In this document: one piece after another, positions 55,233 through 64,000 of the stretch
How the letters are laid out: each line of letters begins with the position of its first letter
Numbering within the stretch: position 1 is the stretch's first letter
Assembly (NCBI GenBank): GCA_025356445.1
Contig: JANXSZ010000023.1
Location: 24,149 to 88,148 of the forward strand
Length of the DNA stretch: 64,000 nt
Direction of reading: 5' to 3'
Source: Betaproteobacteria bacterium
GTDB lineage: Bacteria; Pseudomonadota; Gammaproteobacteria; Burkholderiales; Burkholderiaceae_C
The notes under the pieces: model-generated
The model's database searches: none
What the model was told of the DNA's origin: nothing
The model's input: only the letters and a program-made list of their open reading frames with translations
Program-made: the position numbers and the translations under genes

Positions 55233-56626
55233 CCGATGATTCCTTCAAAGAAGATTTTCCATTGGTTGCCCTGGCGAGTCCAGTATTGGCGCTTCTTGGG
55301 GCCAGTGATTGAGCCCTCCACGACTTCGCCAAAAGTGACAACCATGGTGTCGGCGTTGCTGTCTGTCCACCGCAGCACTGACAGTTCTTTGAGCGCGATT
55401 TCACGCCCGGAGGCTTTCTCAATTTCTTTGCGAACGATGGGTGCGTAAGCGGTGATGTCCCGGCCTTCGTTGTTGAAGTCTGAGGCGTAGTAGCTCAGGG
55501 TACGGGGCAGGTTGCCTGTGGATTTGGCCGTGCGCCAGCCTTGGAGCACCGCTTCAAACGCGCTGACCTCAGGGTGCACGCTTTGCGGAGGTACCCAGTT
55601 CAGACTGGGTGCAATGATCACCGGTGTGCTGCGGGCTTCTACTGTGCCCATGATGAACTGCAAGTCCGGGTTGGCCATCACCACACAGCCATCGGAGGCT
55701 TTGGGTGGCCGTGCAAACTGATTGGGCGGCGTGCCATGCAGCCAGATGCCGCTGCCAGTTTTGCCACGCCGGGTATCCAGGGGGTTGGGGTAGTTGATGG
55801 GCAGGGCGCCTGCACCATAAAAATCTTTCAGCGCTTTAGGGTTGACGCTGCCTGTGATGAAGTACACCCCCAGCGGGGTTCGCAGATCGCCTTCCGCCAT
55901 TTTTTCAATGCCGGATTTGCCTACCGAGATGTAGTAATCGGCCAGCAAATGCAGGCCGGTAGACGTATTTTCAAACAGGTACAGCCGTGAGCGTGATGCA
56001 TCCACAGCAATAGCGTGGCGGCTGCGAGGAGGGAGCAGCAAAAATTGTGAAGGGATGGTGCCTGGTGGGGGGCGCTCGCGCAGGGCTTTGAGGCGCATCA
56101 GCGATTCTTCACGCAGGTCAGCCAGCACCGGAGCCGCTAGGCGTGCTGTGGATTCAGGCACATCACCCATCATGCGTACCGGGCGGCTACGGGACGACAG
56201 CAGATCGCCATACACCAACTGTGCGAGTTGAAAGTTTGGGTGGGCTTTGACCAATGCCTCTGCTTTTGTCATGGCCGGTTTGATTTGGCCAAGCCCCACC
56301 AGCCGGTAGACCTCCAACAGTTTGGCCTCTGCTTCACCATCACGCCGTACGGTTTGCAGGCTGTTACCTGCCACGGAGGACAACACGATACCTGCACCCG
56401 TGGCTGCTGTGATGATTTTGGCTGACGGTGCTTTACCAGTTGGTACTTTAAGCTGCGAGGCTATGGCAACAGGAGGAACTGCTTTGGTCGCCACCACGGA
56501 CTTGCTGGTCGTCACTGACAAATGGCGCGTATGCACAGACCTGCTCTCACCCGCAGCCTGGGAGGCATTGGGGCAAAGGGCACAACTGATTGCTATAAAA
56601 ATAAGAGCTAGAAACGCTCGCTTCAT
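55229..56626 (-). CDS. L,D-transpeptidase (YkuD family) with C-terminal NTF2-like domain
   Basis: A 465-residue exported enzyme. The signal peptide is MKRAFLALIFIAISCALC, with likely cleavage after SQA. The YkuD domain lies around residues 190-330, with HGTPPNQFARPPKASDGCVV carrying the catalytic His and Cys. Residues about 340-465 form an NTF2-like domain ending in QYWTRQGNQWKIFFEG. Such proteins (ErfK/YbiS type) cross-link peptidoglycan or attach proteins to it. The ATG at 56626 is chosen for its signal peptide. It is coupled to ppiA by a four-base overlap. Confidence 0.9.
   Translation of the reverse strand: MKRAFLALIFIAISCALCPNASQAAGESRSVHTRHLSVTTSKSVVATKAVPPVAIASQLKVPTGKAPSAKIITAATGAGIVLSSVAGNSLQTVRRDGEAEAKLLEVYRLVGLGQIKPAMTKAEALVKAHPNFQLAQLVYGDLLSSRSRPVRMMGDVPESTARLAAPVLADLREESLMRLKALRERPPPGTIPSQFLLLPPRSRHAIAVDASRSRLYLFENTSTGLHLLADYYISVGKSGIEKMAEGDLRTPLGVYFITGSVNPKALKDFYGAGALPINYPNPLDTRRGKTGSGIWLHGTPPNQFARPPKASDGCVVMANPDLQFIMGTVEARSTPVIIAPSLNWVPPQSVHPEVSAFEAVLQGWRTAKSTGNLPRTLSYYASDFNNEGRDITAYAPIVRKEIEKASGREIALKELSVLRWTDSNADTMVVTFGEVVEGSITGPKKRQYWTRQGNQWKIFFEGIIG
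56591..56621. repeat. dispersed repeat half-copy forming signal-peptide codons
   Basis: TGCTATAAAAATAAGAGCTAGAAACGCTCGC aligns without gaps to the first part of the gluQ-internal copy (11681), with 15 of the first 24 bases identical. It covers most of the codons for the hydrophobic core of the L,D-transpeptidase signal peptide. Only the first half of the repeat is present. Confidence 0.4.
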
Positions 56627-56705
56627 GGGCACTACAAGCATAAAGTCAACAAAAACAAGCGGAAACACGCCGCGCGTGAACGCCGCTGTGGGTTGACGGC
56701 TTGGA

Positions 56706-57758
56706 TCAGGAACCTGACTGTTCCTTGACGATGACCCAGCGCTCACCAGCTTTCACCAATTCGAGCGTTTTACGGCTGCTTGCGGTTAAAGAGTTGGCCA
56801 CGTACTCTTGCTTGAACCGGGCGACTGCGGTGTTGCCTTTGACTGATACCGACATATCCCGCAGCTTCACGCTGATGCTGGATTTGCCCAAAATACGCTT
56901 GCGGCGTTCTTCTTCCCAGGCTGCACGCGATTGCCGACCCGGGGTATCGAATTCGCGGCCATAGGCGCCTAAATAACCTGCCATGTCTTTAGCACCCCAA
57001 GCTGCAGCCCAAGCGTGCACAGCGTTTTCCACCTCTTTGGTCGAAGCTGGCACAGGCACTGCCATCGCGACAGGTGCTGAAGGTGCAGGTGTCACCGCAG
57101 CCGGAGGCGCCGGCGTGACGGCAGGCAGGGGTACTGCTGCCGGAGCTTTAACCGCAGCAGCAGGTGCGGGGAGCGGTGATGCTAATGCTGCGGGTGCGGG
57201 CGTAACTGCGCGCTGACCTTTGACTACAGGCGCAAAGAGTTCGCGAATCAAGGCGAGCTTGGGCTGTACCGCGTTGTTGTTGGCGTCCAGTTGCAAGGCT
57301 TTGGCATAGGCTTGACTGGCCAGCTTGGCATACACATCCCCCAAGTTCTCATGGGCTGTTGTATAGCTCGGATTGGTACGAATCGCCATTTCGAGCGCTG
57401 TACGGGCTTTGTCCAGCTGGTTTTGACCAGCGTACAGCACGGCCAAATTGTTGTACGGCTCAGGTAACTCCGGGTAGTCTTCTGTCAGCTTGGTGAATGT
57501 GGCTATGGCATCAAACGGCTTGCCTGATTCAGACTGGATGACGCCTTTGACAAAGCGCATTTGCGGATCGCGCGGTTTCGCTTGCAGATACTGGTCTGCT
57601 TTGACCAGTGCGTCAGGGAATTTGCCTGCGCGCAGCAGTTGATTGACATCGCTGTAATCGTCAGCGAAGGCCGGCATCATGGTGAGTGCAGGCAACAGGG
57701 CCGCAGCCAAGGCCAGCAGCCGAAGTGTTTTCGGGAGTGTTGAGCAGGCAAGCTTCAT
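56706..57758 (-). CDS. exported TPR protein with NTF2-like C-terminal domain
   Basis: A 350-residue exported protein. A signal peptide (LRLLALAAALLPALTMMPAFA) is followed by tetratricopeptide repeats at about 35-160 (ALVKADQYLQAKPRDPQM, LPEPYNNLAVLYAGQNQLDKA, and so on). A Pro/Ala/Val-rich linker (about 175-235) leads to an NTF2-like domain (VHAWAAAWGAKDMAGYLGAY). AGAGGA precedes the ATG. The same NTF2-like domain type ends the L,D-transpeptidase encoded 79 bp downstream, so the two probably work at the cell wall together. It is divergent from cysS. Confidence 0.85.
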   Translation of the reverse strand: MKLACSTLPKTLRLLALAAALLPALTMMPAFADDYSDVNQLLRAGKFPDALVKADQYLQAKPRDPQMRFVKGVIQSESGKPFDAIATFTKLTEDYPELPEPYNNLAVLYAGQNQLDKARTALEMAIRTNPSYTTAHENLGDVYAKLASQAYAKALQLDANNNAVQPKLALIRELFAPVVKGQRAVTPAPAALASPLPAPAAAVKAPAAVPLPAVTPAPPAAVTPAPSAPVAMAVPVPASTKEVENAVHAWAAAWGAKDMAGYLGAYGREFDTPGRQSRAAWEEERRKRILGKSSISVKLRDMSVSVKGNTAVARFKQEYVANSLTASSRKTLELVKAGERWVIVKEQSGS

Positions 57759-57962
57759 AAATCCTCTAGTCTGTCTGCGCCATAAAGGAACGCGATGAGA
57801 ACCCCGCAGGTGGGCTATATACTGGCCCGGATTGTAGCTGAGGGTGTTGTTGGCCGTGGTTAGCATTACTTCGCAGTACACCCGTGATTTTTGGGGCGCT
57901 GGCCCTGCTGCGTGCAACCCCGCGAGCGTGGCCCCTTATGCCCTGGTTTTAAACTTTTCCCC

Positions 57963-59339
57963 ATGACTTTGAGAATTTTTAACACGCTAACGCGTGCTGT
58001 ACAAGACTTTGTGCCGCTTGAACCTGGCCATGTGCGCATGTATGTGTGCGGCATGACAGTTTACGACCTGTGCCACATTGGGCACGCCCGTTCCATGTTG
58101 GCCTTTGATGTGGTGCAGCGCTGGCTTAAAACCAGTGGTTTGCGCGTGACTTATGTGCGCAACGTGACCGATATTGAAGACAAGATCATCAAACGTGCAA
58201 TAGAGAACGGTGAAACCATTCGTGCCCTGACCGACCGCATGATTGACGCACTGCACGAAGATGCTGATGCTTTGGGCATTGAGCGCCCTACCTATGAACC
58301 TCGCGCAACGGACTATGTTCCGCAAATGCTGAGTTTGATTGAAATCTTGGAGCGCAAAGGTCTTGCCTACCGTGCCAGCGATGGTGATGTGAATTTGTCC
58401 GCGCGCAAGTTTCCTGGCTACGGTAAGTTATCAGGCAAACCGTTGGACGAGTTGCGGGCGGGCGAGCGTGTCGCAGTGCAAAGCGGCAAGCTCGATCCTC
58501 TGGACTCCGTGCTTTGGAAGCGCGCCAAAGAGAGCGAACCCGACGGTGCCAAGTGGGATGGCCCCTATGGTGTAGGCCGCCCGGGATGGCATATTGAATG
58601 CTCGGCCATGGGGTGTGCGCTGTTAGGTGAGAGTTTTGATATCCATGGTGGCGGCGCTGATTTACAGTTTCCGCACCACGAAAATGAGATTGCCCAAAGT
58701 GAAGGTGCTTTCGGGAAGCCTTTGGCCAGCGTGTGGATGCACAACGGCTTTGTGAATGTGGACAACGAAAAAATGTCCAAAAGCCTGGGTAACTTTTTTA
58801 CCATCCGCGAGGTGCTGGCGCAATTTGACGCGGAAACGGTGCGTTTTTTTGTGGTGCGCACCCATTACCGCAGCCCATTGAACTACAGCGATGTGCATTT
58901 AACCGATGCCCGCAACGCACTTAAACGCCTTTATACGACGCTGGATTTGGTAGCACCATCCGCCGTCACCATTGATTGGAGTAATCCTTTTGCGGCCCGC
59001 TTCAAAGCCGCGATGAATGAAGATTTTGGGACGCCTGAAGCAGTGGCTGTGTTGTTTGAGCTGGCTGCCGAGGTCAATCGCAGCCGCTCATCGGCACTTT
59101 CGGGTCTTCTTCGGGCTCTGGCGGGCTGTCTGGGTTTGCTGCAAGGCTTGCCCCAGGTTTTCTTGCAAGCGGGTGCAGTCATGGACGATGCGGCGATCCA
59201 AACCAAAATTACCCAACGTGCCGACGCCAAACAAGCCAAGAATTTTGCTTTGGCCGATCAAATTCGCCAAGAGCTCACAAGCCTTGGCATTGTGCTGAAA
59301 GATGGGCCCAGCGGCACCACTTGGGAGACTTTGCAATGA
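57963..59339 (+). CDS. cysS: cysteinyl-tRNA synthetase
   Basis: A 458-residue class I synthetase. It has [15 protein letters not shown] (zinc Cys plus HIGH motif), the zinc-ligand segments WHIECSAM and [10 protein letters not shown], and [10 protein letters not shown] start at the ATG giving [13 protein letters not shown]; the frame is open for 24 codons upstream but that part is unlike the family. It heads a plus-strand housekeeping run with a glycosylase gene and accA. Confidence 0.96.
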   Translation: MTLRIFNTLTRAVQDFVPLEPGHVRMYVCGMTVYDLCHIGHARSMLAFDVVQRWLKTSGLRVTYVRNVTDIEDKIIKRAIENGETIRALTDRMIDALHEDADALGIERPTYEPRATDYVPQMLSLIEILERKGLAYRASDGDVNLSARKFPGYGKLSGKPLDELRAGERVAVQSGKLDPLDSVLWKRAKESEPDGAKWDGPYGVGRPGWHIECSAMGCALLGESFDIHGGGADLQFPHHENEIAQSEGAFGKPLASVWMHNGFVNVDNEKMSKSLGNFFTIREVLAQFDAETVRFFVVRTHYRSPLNYSDVHLTDARNALKRLYTTLDLVAPSAVTIDWSNPFAARFKAAMNEDFGTPEAVAVLFELAAEVNRSRSSALSGLLRALAGCLGLLQGLPQVFLQAGAVMDDAAIQTKITQRADAKQAKNFALADQIRQELTSLGIVLKDGPSGTTWETLQ

Positions 59340-59396
59340 ATGCTTTAAGCCCGATTTCAAGTTGGCCACAGATATTCCGACAGACGAGGGTGCTTC

Positions 59397-60128
59397 ATGC
59401 CGCTCGCTAAAAGATTGCCTAAAACAGCGGTCACGGCCCTAGCCTCCGAAGCGATAGCCCCGATTGATACCGCTGTTGTTGCCTTGTCCAGCCCTGCTAA
59501 AACCACCGGTGTGAAACCGCTTTATTGGGATGCTGCCTGCAAGCACCTGACCAAAAAAGACCGGGTGATGAAGCGCCTGATCCCTCAATTTGGCGATGCC
59601 AGCCTCCAGTCGCGCGGGGATGCTTTCAGTACCTTGGCGCGCAGCATCGTAGGTCAGCAAATCTCAGTGAAAGCGGCCCAGACTGTGTGGGATCGCTTTG
59701 CACTGTTGCCTGCTGCAATGGCGCCTGACCACGTGTTGAAGCTCAAAGTGGACGATATGCGTGCTGCGGGCCTGTCCGCGCGCAAGGTTGAATATTTGGT
59801 TGATTTGGCGCTGCACTTTGATTCAGGCGCTGTCCATGTCAAAAGTTGGGATGCGATGGATGACGAAGCCATCATTACCGAACTGGTCGCCATCCGCGGT
59901 ATTGGTCGATGGACGGCTGAGATGTTTTTGATTTTCTATCTGATGCGCCCGGACGTTCTGCCCTTGGATGATGTTGGCCTTATCAATGGCATCAGCAAGA
60001 GCTATTTTTCGGGTGAAGCGGTTAGCCGCAGCGATGCGCGTGAGGTCGCCAGTGCCTGGGCACCTTACCGAAGTGTCGCGACTTGGTATATTTGGCGCTC
60101 GCTTGACCCTTTGCCGGTCGCGTATTGA
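59397..60128 (+). CDS. DNA-3-methyladenine glycosylase, HhH-GPD family
   Basis: A 243-residue base-excision repair glycosylase of the AlkA/Mag type. The helix-hairpin-helix reads VAIRGIGRWTAEMFL, with the catalytic Asp downstream in PLDDVGL. Upstream are SIVGQQISVKAAQTVWDRF and GLSARKVEYLVDLA, both typical of the fold. The N-terminal 40 residues are low-complexity. It removes alkylated bases from DNA. GAGGGTG precedes the ATG, and the gene lies between cysS and accA, a common order in Burkholderiales. Confidence 0.9.
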   Translation: MPLAKRLPKTAVTALASEAIAPIDTAVVALSSPAKTTGVKPLYWDAACKHLTKKDRVMKRLIPQFGDASLQSRGDAFSTLARSIVGQQISVKAAQTVWDRFALLPAAMAPDHVLKLKVDDMRAAGLSARKVEYLVDLALHFDSGAVHVKSWDAMDDEAIITELVAIRGIGRWTAEMFLIFYLMRPDVLPLDDVGLINGISKSYFSGEAVSRSDAREVASAWAPYRSVATWYIWRSLDPLPVAY

Positions 60129-60189
60129 GCAGACCTGCACTGTGTATTGGATGAGCAGGCAACTTTCAGCATTCCTTTAGGAGTCCACT

Positions 60190-61185
60190 TTGGCCAAAAA
60201 AACATTTCTTGACTTTGAGCAGCCCGTAGCTGAACTGGAAAGCAAGATCGAAGAATTGCGCTATGTGCAAACGGAGTCCGCTGTCGACATTTCTGAAGAA
60301 ATCGACCAACTCAGCAAAAAAAGTCAGCAGCTCACCAAAGACATCTACAGCGATTTGACGCCCTGGCAAATCACCAAAATCGCCCGCCATCCCGAACGTC
60401 CTTACACGCTGGACTACCTCAGTGAAATCTTCACTGATTTTGTGGAGTTACATGGCGACCGCCATTTCTCTGATGATCTGAGCATCGTTGGTGGTTTGGC
60501 CCGTTTCAACGGTACACCCTGCATGGTGTTAGGTCACCAAAAAGGTCGCGATACCAAAGAGCGTGGTCTGCGCAATTTCGGCATGACCAAGCCTGAGGGC
60601 TACCGCAAAGCCTTGCGTTTGATGAAAACCGCTGAGAAGTTTGGTTTGCCCGTGTTTACCTTTGTGGACACGCCTGGCGCCTACCCTGGCATCGATGCCG
60701 AAGAGCGTTGCCAGTCCGAAGCTATTGGACGTAATATTTTTGAGATGGCGCAGCTCGAAGTGCCGATCATCACCACGATCATTGGTGAGGGGGGCTCAGG
60801 CGGCGCGCTGGCTATTTCGGTGGGCGATCAGGTGGTGATGTTGCAATACGCCATTTACTCTGTCATCAGCCCTGAAGGTTGTGCCTCCATTCTTTGGAAA
60901 ACTTCGGACAAAGCCAAAGAGGCGGCCGATGCTCTTGGCATCACTTCGCACCGTCTGAAAGCACTGGGTTTGATCGATAAGATTGTGAATGAACCCGTTG
61001 GTGGTGCCCACCGTGACCATAAGCAAATGGCTGCTTTTCTGAAACGTGCGCTGACCGACGCTTACCGGCAAGTCAGCGATCTCGACGTGGCGGATCTGCT
61101 TGACCGCCGCTATGAACGTCTGCAAAGTTATGGCCGCTGGACGGACACCAAAGCCGATGCCAAAGGTGAGCGCAGACGCTCTTAA
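60190..61185 (+). CDS. accA: acetyl-CoA carboxylase carboxyltransferase alpha subunit
   Basis: AccA forms the carboxyltransferase with AccD and transfers carboxyl from biotin to acetyl-CoA. The 331-residue product has the N-terminal helix [19 protein letters not shown], then [40 protein letters not shown] and the oxyanion-type segment [10 protein letters not shown]. The start is TTG, with TAGGAG well placed and no nearer ATG. The C-terminal codons overlap the likely start of tilS. Confidence 0.95.
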   Translation: MAKKTFLDFEQPVAELESKIEELRYVQTESAVDISEEIDQLSKKSQQLTKDIYSDLTPWQITKIARHPERPYTLDYLSEIFTDFVELHGDRHFSDDLSIVGGLARFNGTPCMVLGHQKGRDTKERGLRNFGMTKPEGYRKALRLMKTAEKFGLPVFTFVDTPGAYPGIDAEERCQSEAIGRNIFEMAQLEVPIITTIIGEGGSGGALAISVGDQVVMLQYAIYSVISPEGCASILWKTSDKAKEAADALGITSHRLKALGLIDKIVNEPVGGAHRDHKQMAAFLKRALTDAYRQVSDLDVADLLDRRYERLQSYGRWTDTKADAKGERRRS

Positions 61186-62146
61186 CCCTTGCCAGCTTGG
61201 CTGCGATGCACTGGTCGCACGGCTGAAAGCGCTGGGCGTTGATCGTTTAGGCATTGCTTACAGTGGCGGTGCTGATTCCACCGCCTTGTTGTTGGCCGCA
61301 GTACAAAGCTGGCCCGGGCACGTGACGGCCCTTCACGTCAACCATGGCATGCAGGTCGCAGCGGTTGAGTTTGAGCACCACTGCCAAACCTTTTGCGCTG
61401 AACGCAGCATTTCCCTGCGGGTGGCAAACTTGCAAGTTCAGCCCGCCTTGGGCGAAAGCCCCGAAGATGCTGCCCGCAAGGCCAGATATGTTGCTCTGCA
61501 AGCTCTGTGCGCTAAAGATGCTATCAAAAACGTAGCATTGGCTCACCATGCGGATGACCAAGCTGAAACCTTGCTGCTGGCCTTAAGCCGAGGTGCAGGC
61601 TTGCCTGGACTGGCCGCCATGGCTGCTCAGTTTGAGCGAGGGGGCGTTGTCTTTCATCGCCCTGTTTTGACACAAAACAGTACAGCGTTGCGTGACTGGT
61701 TGGTGCAAATGCGCATCCCGTTTGTGACTGATCCGAGCAATGCCAACGAGGCTCTGACGCGCAACAAAATTCGCCACCAACTGCTGCCCACGCTAGAACG
61801 CGCTTTTCCCGCCTTTCGTCAGACCTTGGCTCGCAGCGCTCGCCATGCCGCGCAAGCACAAGTTCTGTTGGTGCAACTGGCGCAAGAGGATGCCTTGCTG
61901 AGTGGCTTGCCACCACGCCTGAAGGCGTTGCAAGCGCTTCGCCCTGAGCGCCAGGCCAACCTGTTGCGCTATTGGCTACAGCATGACCACCACTGTGCCC
62001 CCAGCGCTGCACAATTGAGCGAGTTGCTCAAGCAAATCGCGGCCTGTACGACGCGAGGTCACCGCATTCACCTCAAAGTTGCCAGCGGTGCTGTGCAACG
62101 TGTCGGCTTGGCTTTGCAGTACAGCACACAAACCCCGCCGGTATAA
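61157..62146 (+). CDS. tilS: tRNA(Ile)-lysidine synthase
   Basis: TilS converts C34 of the CAU-anticodon isoleucine tRNA to lysidine. The 329-residue product has the P-loop-type motif [44 protein letters not shown] and [21 protein letters not shown]. The ATG at 61157 lies inside the end of accA; a GTG three codons later is a possible alternative. The C-terminal domain is short compared with the E. coli enzyme. lysC follows after 61 bp. Confidence 0.93.
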   Translation: MPKVSADALNPCQLGCDALVARLKALGVDRLGIAYSGGADSTALLLAAVQSWPGHVTALHVNHGMQVAAVEFEHHCQTFCAERSISLRVANLQVQPALGESPEDAARKARYVALQALCAKDAIKNVALAHHADDQAETLLLALSRGAGLPGLAAMAAQFERGGVVFHRPVLTQNSTALRDWLVQMRIPFVTDPSNANEALTRNKIRHQLLPTLERAFPAFRQTLARSARHAAQAQVLLVQLAQEDALLSGLPPRLKALQALRPERQANLLRYWLQHDHHCAPSAAQLSELLKQIAACTTRGHRIHLKVASGAVQRVGLALQYSTQTPPV

Positions 62147-62207
62147 TTTAGCGGCCCTAACTTCAGGGTGATGGGTCAAGTGCCCCTAATTTTTCAAAAG
62201 CTTTTCA

Positions 62208-63476
62208 ATGGCATTGATTGTTCACAAATACGGCGGCACGTCGATGGGCTCTACTGAGCGCATCCGCAATGTCGCCAAACGTGTCGCCAAATGGGCGCGG
62301 GCAGGCCACCAAATGGTGGTCGTGCCCAGCGCCATGAGCGGCGAAACCAACCGGCTTTTGGCTCTGGCCAAAGAACTGGCTCCCGCCAAGCCTACTGACG
62401 CCTACAGCCGAGAGCTGGATGCTCTGGCCGCCACTGGCGAGCAGGTTTCCGTGGGGCTGCTGGCGATTGCTTTGCAGGCTGAAGGCGTTGAGTCTGTCAG
62501 CTACGCAGGGTGGCAGGTCCCCATTAAAACCAACAGTGCGTACACCAAGGCCCGTATCGAGTCGATCGATGACACCCGCATTCGGGCTGATCTGGAGTTA
62601 GGCAAGGTTGTTATCGTCACTGGTTTTCAAGGTGTTGACGAAGACGACAACATCACAACACTGGGTCGAGGTGGCAGCGATACCTCGGCTGTGGCCGTGG
62701 CTGCAGCCCTCAAAGCCAGCGAATGCCTCATCTTCACCGATGTCGACGGTGTCTACACCACCGACCCCCGTGTGGTACCAGACGCACGCCGCCTGCAAAC
62801 AGTGAGCTTTGAAGAGATGCTGGAGATGGCCTCCATGGGCTCTAAAGTCTTGCAAATTCGCTCTGTTGAATTTGCCGGGAAATACAAAGTGCCTCTGCGT
62901 GTGCTGTCCAGCTTCACGCCCTGGGACATAGACATCCACGAAGAAGCCCAATCGGGCACCCTGATTACTTTTGAGGAAGACGAACAAATGGAACAAGCCA
63001 TTGTGTCCGGCATCGCGTTCAATCGCGACGAAGCCAAAATTTCTGTGTTGGGCGTACCTGATACCCCCGGTGTCGCGTACAAAATTTTGGGTACGGTTGC
63101 TGATGCGAACATTGAAGTCGACATCATTATCCAAAACTTGAGCAAAGACGGTAAAACGGACTTCAGCTTTACCGTTCACCGCAACGATTACGCTAAAACG
63201 GTGGAGTTGCTTAAAACCAAGGTGCTGCCTGCGCTTGGTGCGGCGGAAGTGGTGGGCGATACCAAGATTTGCAAAATCAGCATAGTTGGTATCGGTATGC
63301 GCAGCCATGTGGGCGTAGCCAGCAAGATGTTCCGTTGCCTGAGCGAAGAGAACATCAACATCCAGATGATCTCCACAAGCGAGATCAAAACCTCGGTTGT
63401 GATTGACGAAAAATACATGGAATTGGCGGTGCGCGCACTGCATAAGGTTTTTGAGCTGGAAACTGCTCCAGTCTGA
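62208..63476 (+). CDS. lysC: aspartokinase
   Basis: Aspartokinase makes aspartyl phosphate, the first step to lysine, threonine and methionine. The 422-residue product opens with VHKYGGTSMGSTERI, contains GFQGVDEDDNITTLGRGGSD and FTDVDGVYTTDPR, and ends with two ACT domains (about 265-420, including LGVPDTPGVAYKILG and SIVGIGMRSHVGVASKMF). These domains normally mediate feedback inhibition by lysine and threonine. It directly precedes tRNA-Pro. Confidence 0.96.
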   Translation: MALIVHKYGGTSMGSTERIRNVAKRVAKWARAGHQMVVVPSAMSGETNRLLALAKELAPAKPTDAYSRELDALAATGEQVSVGLLAIALQAEGVESVSYAGWQVPIKTNSAYTKARIESIDDTRIRADLELGKVVIVTGFQGVDEDDNITTLGRGGSDTSAVAVAAALKASECLIFTDVDGVYTTDPRVVPDARRLQTVSFEEMLEMASMGSKVLQIRSVEFAGKYKVPLRVLSSFTPWDIDIHEEAQSGTLITFEEDEQMEQAIVSGIAFNRDEAKISVLGVPDTPGVAYKILGTVADANIEVDIIIQNLSKDGKTDFSFTVHRNDYAKTVELLKTKVLPALGAAEVVGDTKICKISIVGIGMRSHVGVASKMFRCLSEENINIQMISTSEIKTSVVIDEKYMELAVRALHKVFELETAPV

Positions 63477-63493
63477 GCTATAATTCGATTTGT

Positions 63494-63570
<77 letters not shown>

Positions 63571-63581
63571 TCAATTTAAGC

Positions 63582-63606
63582 AAAAAGCCCTCACAGGGCC
63601 TTTTTT
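63582..63606 (+). terminator. intrinsic terminator after tRNA-Pro
   Basis: AAAAAGCCCT and AGGGCCTTTTTT form a short GC stem with a three-base loop, flanked by A and T runs, 12 bp after the tRNA. The T-tract follows directly on the plus strand. Confidence 0.85.
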
Positions 63607-63625
63607 GTTTCTCACCTTGAGATCC

Positions 63626-63665
63626 ATGCCCGTAGCTCAGTCGGATAGAGCAACAGCCTTCTAAG
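63626..63665 (+). pseudogene. 5' fragment of a tRNA-Arg (TCT) gene
   Basis: The bases read as the first half of a tRNA: acceptor strand ATGCCCG, then TA, the D-arm GCTC...GAGC, anticodon stem ACAGC and loop CTTCTAA with anticodon TCT. Base 39 still pairs, but after it the sequence becomes unrelated and A+T-rich, with no anticodon 3' stem or T-arm. The break at the anticodon loop is a typical crossover point for tRNA-targeting integrases. It is either a displaced attachment-site fragment or a decayed tRNA. Confidence 0.75.
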
Positions 63666-63860
63666 GACTTGCTTGCGTTTTTGCATGTTCTTGAATTTGA
63701 AAGTTTAATCATGTAAATCAACAACTTACGTTGATATGGATGCTCAAATTTTCCCAAAAATCCCCCTAATTTTGCAATTTTTAGTGAGAAATCTGAGAGA
63801 AAAACCATCGCATCCGGCGTTGTATTCTCACCGACTCCACATGGTAAAATTCGAAGCAAT

Positions 63861-63935
63861 CGGCCCGTCGTTCAACGGATAGGACCTCGCTCTTCTAAAG
63901 CGATCATGGGGGTTCGATTCCCTCCGGGCCGACCA
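63861..63935 (+). tRNA. tRNA-Arg (anticodon TCT), complete
   Basis: The acceptor CGGCCCG pairs with CGGGCCG, followed by A and an encoded CCA. The D-arm is GTTC/GGAC. The anticodon stem TCGCT/AGCGA encloses CTTCTAA (anticodon TCT), and the T-loop is TTCGATT. Its sequence is quite different from the tRNA-Arg fragment 200 bp upstream despite the same anticodon. It may therefore be carried by an integrated element. It is preceded by an A+T-rich stretch (63670-63850) with no gene. Confidence 0.9.
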
Positions 63936-63955
63936 GTAATAACAATAGGCCGCGC

Positions 63956-64000
63956 ATGACCAAGGAAGAGACGCTCGCTGATCTCCGGAAGACTTTCGGA
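63956..64000 (+). CDS. start of a protein gene, cut by the window edge
   Basis: An ATG 20 bp after tRNA-Arg opens a frame reading MTKEETLADLRKTFG up to the window end. There is no clear ribosome-binding site; ATAGGC lies nearby. The protein cannot be identified. It may be the first gene of an integrated element. Confidence 0.4.
   Translation, partial: MTKEETLADLRKTFG

Overview
The window looks like a chromosomal segment of a betaproteobacterium, most likely Burkholderiales of the Comamonadaceae/Rhodoferax type. Reasons are the GC-rich coding style, the block glyA-nrdR-...-ribD-ribE-ribBX-ribH-nusB, the run cysS, alkylation glycosylase, accA, tilS and lysC, a glyA gene behind a ZTP riboswitch, and degenerate dispersed repeats of a type I recall from Comamonadaceae genomes. 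The genus is inference from gene content only.

Layout. Positions 1-2996 hold two small membrane or stress genes and a signalling trio (CHASE3 histidine kinase, NarL-type regulator, lone receiver). Positions 3157-5818 hold trmB, htpX and a NhaR-like LysR regulator. Positions 5825-9732 form an envelope-stress module: an OmpR-type regulator, its sensor kinase and a DegP/MucD-like periplasmic protease. Tandem YTTAAG-N5-YTTAAG half-sites lie upstream of both the regulator and the protease. Positions 9879-19529 are mixed accessory genes: a serine hydrolase, gluQ (no ordinary start codon ahead of its HIGH motif), a FAD oxidoreductase, a broken AAA-type ATPase, a LysR regulator divergent from a pirin-flavodoxin-pirin set, a DUF599 protein and trhO. 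dnaE follows, then a FecR-domain protein coupled to an OmpA-type lipoprotein.

Positions 24547-43241 run on the minus strand. Read in that direction the order is glyA, nrdR, a type IV minor-pilin set (fimT/gspH, pilV, pilW, pilX, pilY1, pilE) that is visibly richer in A+T, then ribD, ribE, ribBX, ribH, nusB, an aminotransferase, ybgC, tolQ, tolR and tolA. No tolB or pal follows tolA. A ZTP (pfl-type) riboswitch with a nested hairpin lies ahead of glyA.

Positions 43484-57758 are mainly envelope genes: a lytic transglycosylase, a large AsmA-like DUF748 protein, a DUF349 protein with a Gly/Arg-rich segment, a receiver-TPR protein with Glu at the phospho-acceptor position, and a minus-strand run of a TPR protein, L,D-transpeptidase, two cyclophilins and lpxH. 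Positions 57963-63476 are housekeeping: cysS, alkylation glycosylase, accA, tilS and lysC. The right edge has tRNA-Pro(TGG), a terminator, a tRNA-Arg(TCT) fragment cut at the anticodon loop, an A+T-rich stretch, a complete tRNA-Arg(TCT) and the start of a new gene. This looks like the boundary of an integrated element that continues outside the window.

I saw no CRISPR array, insertion sequence or clearly novel defence system. The most informative unexplained signals are the half-site arrays of the kinase-protease module, the missing gluQ start, the operator-like repeats ahead of the DUF748 gene and the split tRNA at the right edge.
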